This document shows positions 60,281 through 64,000 of a stretch of DNA of 64,000 bases, in pieces (position 1 is the stretch's first letter; each line of letters opens with the position of its first letter). Source of the DNA: G965279355 sp965279355 (GTDB lineage Bacteria > Pseudomonadota > Alphaproteobacteria > CACIAM-22H2); contig OZ257155.1 of the NCBI GenBank assembly GCA_965279355.1, positions 2,542,001 through 2,606,000 on the forward strand. Direction: 5' to 3'. Position numbers and translations under genes: made by a program. The notes under the pieces were generated by a model. That model did no database searches. It had not been told where the DNA came from and was given only the letters and a program-made list of their open reading frames with translations.

Positions 60281-61270
60281 TCAGAATTCCACCGGGTAGG
60301 GCGGCAGTTCGCCACGCTCGTAGCGTTGCGGGAGGTCGGGCGTCACGTTCTCCCACACATAGAGCATAGAACGCTTGGTGGAATAACCCTGATGGCGGAT
60401 ATCGGCCGGCATGGCCGAAACGTCGCCGGCTTTGCAGGTGACGCGGGCGCGCGGCGCGCCGGTATTCTTATCCTGCACATCCCAGACGATCTGGTCGGAG
60501 AGTTGGATGAACCACTCCACACGGTCGTTGCCGTGGAAGACCGGTAGGATGTATTCCTCGGTCGTCGGGCAGGCGAGCGACGCCTTGCACACGCCGGTGA
60601 CCGACGGATTCCACGTCACGTCCGAGCGGCTGAGATACTTGAACAGGTTGAAGGCATGGAGCTGGCCCTTGAAGCCCGGCTCCTCGACGATTTCCGGCTC
60701 GTCCTGCGGCACGTCGGCGAAAGCGCGGTTAACCGGAAGGTCGTCACGCAGCGGGGAGTCCCCAGGCAGGCCTGGCATGCGCTTGGTGGCGACGCGGGTG
60801 CGCTCGATCGCCTCGATATTCTCGCCGTGCTTCACACCGAATGCCGTACCGGTTTCCACCGGCGCGGCGAACGGGTCGAAGCCGTCATTCACCCAGTCGC
60901 GCAGGATGGCCTTGAATGTTGCCATGATATGCGCGGCGTCGAACTGTTCCTGGTAGTCGACCCCGGCAGCCTTGAGCACGCCATTGAACGTGCCGGCATA
61001 GAAATCGACCCGGCCGTAGCGGTTGCGGGTGCCGATGACGTGATCGAAATTCACCCAGCCGTAAAAGAAATTCCACGCAACGTCGCGCATGCAGGCGCGC
61101 AGGAACGCGTCGGCGGGCAACTGGTGCGAGCGTATCTGGTCCTTGGCGGGCCATCGCACGGTGACGAAGTATTCGTCGCGCGAGAGCTCGAACTTGCCGA
61201 GCCTGAACGAGCGGTAGCCGGTAGCGTTACTGGGCTCGGTAGCGACGACTTGGACAATAGCGTTTGACAT
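60281..61270 (-). CDS. hapD: Hydroquinone 1,2-dioxygenase large subunit
   Basis: This 329-residue protein (ATG at 61270) fits the large subunit of hydroquinone dioxygenase (HapD/PnpC2 type). Its size, about 37-38 kDa, matches the described subunit. The probable iron ligands are H246 and E252 in VFHGNDRVEWF, which keep a His-x5-Glu spacing, and H293 in DIRHQGYS. It cleaves hydroquinone to 4-hydroxymuconic semialdehyde with O2, together with the small subunit encoded just upstream. The assignment is by size, motif and operon order. Confidence 0.82.
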   Translation of the reverse strand: MSNAIVQVVATEPSNATGYRSFRLGKFELSRDEYFVTVRWPAKDQIRSHQLPADAFLRACMRDVAWNFFYGWVNFDHVIGTRNRYGRVDFYAGTFNGVLKAAGVDYQEQFDAAHIMATFKAILRDWVNDGFDPFAAPVETGTAFGVKHGENIEAIERTRVATKRMPGLPGDSPLRDDLPVNRAFADVPQDEPEIVEEPGFKGQLHAFNLFKYLSRSDVTWNPSVTGVCKASLACPTTEEYILPVFHGNDRVEWFIQLSDQIVWDVQDKNTGAPRARVTCKAGDVSAMPADIRHQGYSTKRSMLYVWENVTPDLPQRYERGELPPYPVEF

Positions 61271-61284
61271 TGTCGGGCCTCCCC

Positions 61285-61770
61285 TCAATGCAGGCAGATC
61301 TCGCGCCATTTCTGGACGCTGAGATCGCCGAGGACGGTTTGTTGCATGATCACGCCAAGCTTCGTGGCGTTGAACCGGTAGGCGGCACCGGCCGGCAAAA
61401 GAGCCTGATGGCCGCGCTTGAGCTTGATATGGCCCATGCGCGGGCCCTTGGGCGCCTCGCCAGCCAGCACTGCGCCATTCTTGTCGGCGGGCGGCGGCTT
61501 GTCGAGTTTGATGAACTCGATCGTGATCTCGCCGTCCATGCAGACCGCGAACTCATCGTGGGCGCAGGCGAACCATGGTGACTGCCCCTCGGCGCGCATC
61601 ACCTCCTGCACATATTCGAGGTTCTTCGCCACGACGACGCGCTCATAAGGCTTCGATTTCGAGGCGACTTCGAAGATGTTGGAGAATACATAGTGGCGCG
61701 CATCGCCCGAGACGAGCTCGATACCGCCTTTCTCGTAGTCGTTGATGGACCCGAGAACGGTCTGGACCAT
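61285..61770 (-). CDS. hapC: Hydroquinone 1,2-dioxygenase small subunit
   Basis: This 161-residue protein (ATG at 61770, GGGGAGG site six bases before) fits the hydroquinone dioxygenase small subunit, about 18 kDa. It has cupin-like strands: VAKNLEYVQEVMRAEGQSPW, FACAHDEFAVCMDGEITIEF, then KLKRGHQALLPAGAAYRF. It is followed 14 bases later by the large subunit. The gap upstream holds a LysR-type box. Confidence in the family is high because of the pair and the dehydrogenase downstream. Confidence 0.82.
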   Translation of the reverse strand: MVQTVLGSINDYEKGGIELVSGDARHYVFSNIFEVASKSKPYERVVVAKNLEYVQEVMRAEGQSPWFACAHDEFAVCMDGEITIEFIKLDKPPPADKNGAVLAGEAPKGPRMGHIKLKRGHQALLPAGAAYRFNATKLGVIMQQTVLGDLSVQKWREICLH

Positions 61771-61867
61771 GTGAAGCCTCCCCTGTCGCGCGCCTGTAAA
61801 CCAGCGCTTTGGTTGAAGCTTATGGGATGTCGGAAGTGACGACAATTCCCCAATCCGCAAACTCATC

Positions 61868-61884
61868 ATTCGCGAATTGCGAAT
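61868..61884. promoter_or_regulatory. ATTCGC-GAATT-GCGAAT, candidate LysR box before hapC
   Basis: A 17-base inverted repeat with 6-base arms contains a T-N11-A core (T61870, A61882), the LysR hallmark. It lies 98 bases upstream of the hapC start and between the hap operon and the LysR gene. Confidence 0.6.
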
Positions 61885-61940
61885 AATCCACCTTTCGCAC
61901 CGGCTGCGGGCCTAAAGGCCTGCAATACATCGCTAATACG

Positions 61941-62912
61941 CTAGACCGCGCGCGCCAGAATCTGATCGGTAACGAGGCTGTCGTGCGGCAGGAAGCCGTT
62001 GGTCATCAGCACCCGGTCCCATGGCGGCTCGCCGCGAAAGCGATGCTGGATAAAATCGACGAACAGTTTCACCTTCAGGCTGTAGCGATGGGTGGCCGGA
62101 TAGACCGCAGTCAGCCAGTAAGACGAGAGGCGATAGCCGTAAAGGGCCGGCGTCAATCTTCCGGTAAGGATATCGTCTGATGCCGCGATGGTCGGGATGC
62201 ATACGACCGCAGCGTGAGCCAATGCGTGTTCGCGTAGCAAGTGAACGCTGTTCGTCCGCAGGTGCGGGTGGAGGTCGATATTCACTTTCCGCTTGCCGCG
62301 CAGGAACTGCCAATGATCGCCGGTGGGGTAACGGTCGTAGACGCCGAGACGATGGCGCATCAGCTCCTCGGGCCGGCGCGGCATGCCATGGCGCTCGATA
62401 TATTCGGGAGAGGCGAGGAAGAGCCGACGGATCGGAAAAACGCGCCGGGCGATCAGCACGTCCGAGGCGGGCTCGAAAATCTGCAACGCCACGTCAACGC
62501 CCTCCTCCACCGGATCGATGACGCGATCGTTGACGACGATGTCGAGCATGATGTCGGGGAAGCGGTCCTGATATTCGTGCAGGACTCGCGACAGATGGCC
62601 GAGTGCGAAACCGGGCAGCACGTGCAGTTTGAGGGCGCCAACGGGCGAGCTTTTTAACTCCCGCATCTGATCGGTCAGCCCATCGAGCTTGGCGACAAGG
62701 TCGGCGCACTCCTTGTAGTAGGCGGCGCCGATTTCCGACAGTTTCACCGACCGCGTGGTGCGATGGAACAGCGGCGCATCGATGAATTCCTCGAGTTGTT
62801 TCACGCGCGTCGTCACGACGGAATTAGCGACACCGAGCTGGCGCGCTGCGTCGGCAAAGCTCTGCTTTTCGGCAACTCGCACGAAGGCCTGAATACTCAG
62901 AAAACGGTCCAT
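61941..62912 (-). CDS. LysR-family regulator of the hydroquinone operon
   Basis: This 323-residue LysR protein uses the ATG at 62912 (MDRFLSIQAFVRVAEKQSF). The frame extends further to 63317, but those residues run through unrelated sequence. The helix-turn-helix is FADAARQLGVANSVVTTRV, followed by the typical linker and substrate domain with GALKLHVLPGFALGHLSRVL. It lies upstream of the hap operon in the same direction. The effector is presumably hydroquinone or a ring-cleavage product. Confidence 0.87.
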   Translation of the reverse strand: MDRFLSIQAFVRVAEKQSFADAARQLGVANSVVTTRVKQLEEFIDAPLFHRTTRSVKLSEIGAAYYKECADLVAKLDGLTDQMRELKSSPVGALKLHVLPGFALGHLSRVLHEYQDRFPDIMLDIVVNDRVIDPVEEGVDVALQIFEPASDVLIARRVFPIRRLFLASPEYIERHGMPRRPEELMRHRLGVYDRYPTGDHWQFLRGKRKVNIDLHPHLRTNSVHLLREHALAHAAVVCIPTIAASDDILTGRLTPALYGYRLSSYWLTAVYPATHRYSLKVKLFVDFIQHRFRGEPPWDRVLMTNGFLPHDSLVTDQILARAV

Positions 62913-63083
62913 CTGCCCCTCCTGCCGACTTGGATTTAGCCGCCTTCGACAGATCGGCGTCAAGGCATGGCGATCGGGCCGTCCCCATTCGCGGACAGCA
63001 TTCAATTGCGCTGCAGAATTCCGGCAAACATCGCGAAGGTAATAGGGAAAAGAAGTCTCCGGCAATCCTGCAGTGGAGATGAT

Positions 63084-63600
63084 TTGGATGTGCTTCGTGA
63101 AATTGAGGTGCTCTGCAAGGAGATCCCGCACGCCGACTTGTGCATCCAATGGGATTATTGCATCGAAATGCTGCAGTTCGACGGCTGGACAGGCCTGCCC
63201 GCGCCGAAAGACATGGTCCGCGCGTTCAGTGAGCGGCTGGAACGCATAAGCCCCATCATTCCGGCAGAGGTGGAACTCGACTTCCATCATTGCTACGGCG
63301 ACCTGGACGGCAAACATTACATAGAGCCGCGCGATAGCTCAAAAATGGTGGAGCTCGCCAAGCTGATCCTGGATCGAACTCCGCGGCGTGTGAACTACAT
63401 CCACATGCCTGTGCCGATCAGCCGCAAAGACGAGGAGTTCTACGCTCCGCTCAAGGAACTCAAAGGGCATCCGGCAACGGAGTTTTATCTTGGCCTTGTT
63501 CACGCGGCCGATGGCGTTGAGGGAACTCGCAAACGGATGGAGATTGCGCGCAAATATCTCCCCGGGTTTGGGATCGCGAGCGAGAGCGGGATGGCGCGCG
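63084..63600 (+). pseudogene. Truncated cobalamin-independent methionine-synthase-like fragment
   Basis: From about 63084 the reading frame matches the C-terminal part of MetE-like barrels: EIPHADLCIQWDYCIEML, LDFHHCYGDLDGKHYIE, RRVNYIHMPVPIS, ending PGFGIASESG. No start-proximal part is present, and the match stops at 63600 where the sequence joins the recombinase tail in another frame. So it is a 5'- and 3'-truncated remnant. Some relatives act in catabolism rather than methionine making. Confidence 0.75.
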
Positions 63601-63870
63601 GCCGCCTTGATCAAGGCTGTCGCCCGCGCCCATGTTTGGAGGGACCTCCTGCTAACCGGCAAGGCAAAAAGCATTCGGCATCTGGCCGGGGACGCGGACG
63701 TAAGCCCCAGGTACCTGCACACGATCAGGAACCTGCTCCATCTCTCACCGTCGGTGGTGCAGATGATTGTCGAAGGTCGGCAGCCACCTGATCTGACGCT
63801 CGATGAGCTGGTCGCCGATCTGCCTTTCGACTGGCAAGCCCAGGAACGGCGCTTCGGGCTGACCGCCTAA
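63598..63870 (+). pseudogene. C-terminal remnant of a large serine recombinase
   Basis: Starting near 63598, the reading frame ALIKAVARAHVWRDLLL continues AGDADVSPRYLHTIRNLL, LSPSVVQMIVEGRQPPDLT, and ends FDWQAQERRFGLTA with a stop at 63868-63870. This matches the C-terminal region of large serine recombinases of proteobacterial mobile elements. The catalytic N-terminal domain is gone. It is fused in a different frame to the methionine-synthase-like fragment. The rest of the element, if any, is outside the window. Confidence 0.7.
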
Positions 63871-64000
63871 CAATCAATTTGAAGTAAATGCATTGCGCCC
63901 ACGCAATCGCGTGCGTCCTCGCCGGCTCGGCCCCCACCTTCGTGACGCACGAAGGGAACCACCAAAACTAAGCCGGAGAAAAAGGGGCTGGATCGGCAGC

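Noticed and set aside
62913..63317. Upstream extension of the LysR gene to 63317
   Set aside because: The added 135 residues have no LysR features and overlap the methionine-synthase-like fragment on the other strand.

Overview
The window is a dense, high-GC stretch of about 55 genes. Gene order, Rieske/ABC/GntR content, frequent GTG starts and stop-start overlaps suggest a soil proteobacterium. I lean towards an alphaproteobacterium of the Bradyrhizobium type, but only from the general look of the genes. No rRNA, tRNA or CRISPR array was seen. Almost everything encodes uptake and breakdown of organic, probably aromatic, acids, in modules that each carry a transporter and a regulator.

Layout. 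(1) 1-8938: the start of an IclR regulator, a divergent Rieske oxygenase, and a minus-strand operon with two related 3-hydroxyanthranilate-dioxygenase-like metal-ribbon proteins, a Rieske ferredoxin and a branched-chain-type (Liv) ABC transporter with a fused LivH-LivM permease. Upstream lies a regulator joining a LysR DNA-binding domain to a MarR domain, next to two tandem TTGATATCAA palindromes. (2) 9097-11802: a luciferase-like monooxygenase, an alpha/beta hydrolase and a divergent TetR regulator. (3) 11998-27229: MmgE/PrpD, TauD-like dioxygenase, double CoA-transferase, DUF35, thiolase-like protein, amidohydrolase, SnoaL-like protein, two Bug/TctC binding proteins, SDR, GntR regulator, CapA-like phosphoesterase and GMC oxidoreductase. 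Seven copies of a GTCCGGAC-type palindrome sit in the promoter gaps of this block, which suggests one GntR regulon.

(4) 27634-42502: fifteen tightly packed minus-strand genes: hydantoinase/carboxylase A and B (B with a C-terminal zinc domain), dienelactone hydrolase, alpha/beta hydrolase, RidA, LigB-type ring-cleavage dioxygenase, ABC ATPase and permease, UbiD, a 58-residue zinc ribbon, two paralogous GntR regulators, a periplasmic binding protein, a 2-keto-4-pentenoate hydratase-like enzyme and an SDR. This looks like a complete uptake, carboxylation/decarboxylation, meta-cleavage and hydrolysis pathway whose substrate cannot be read from sequence. (5) 42503-43781: a non-coding scar with a degenerate IS66 transposase fragment and a short repeat. 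(6) 43782-53325: two zinc/quinone-type dehydrogenases, an Fbp-type ABC transporter, an acyl-CoA ligase, a TetR regulator and a luciferase-like enzyme.

(7) 54031-62912: a hydroquinone-dioxygenase operon (hapC, hapD, a semialdehyde dehydrogenase) followed by a full Liv-type transporter, with a LysR regulator and a LysR-type box upstream. (8) 63084-63870: a truncated methionine-synthase-like fragment fused out of frame to the tail of a large serine recombinase, a sign of past integration and decay. The most interesting points are the LysR-MarR chimera with its tandem palindromes, the GTCCGGAC regulon, the paired dioxygenase-like metal ribbons, and the 15-gene HyuAB-UbiD-LigB operon.
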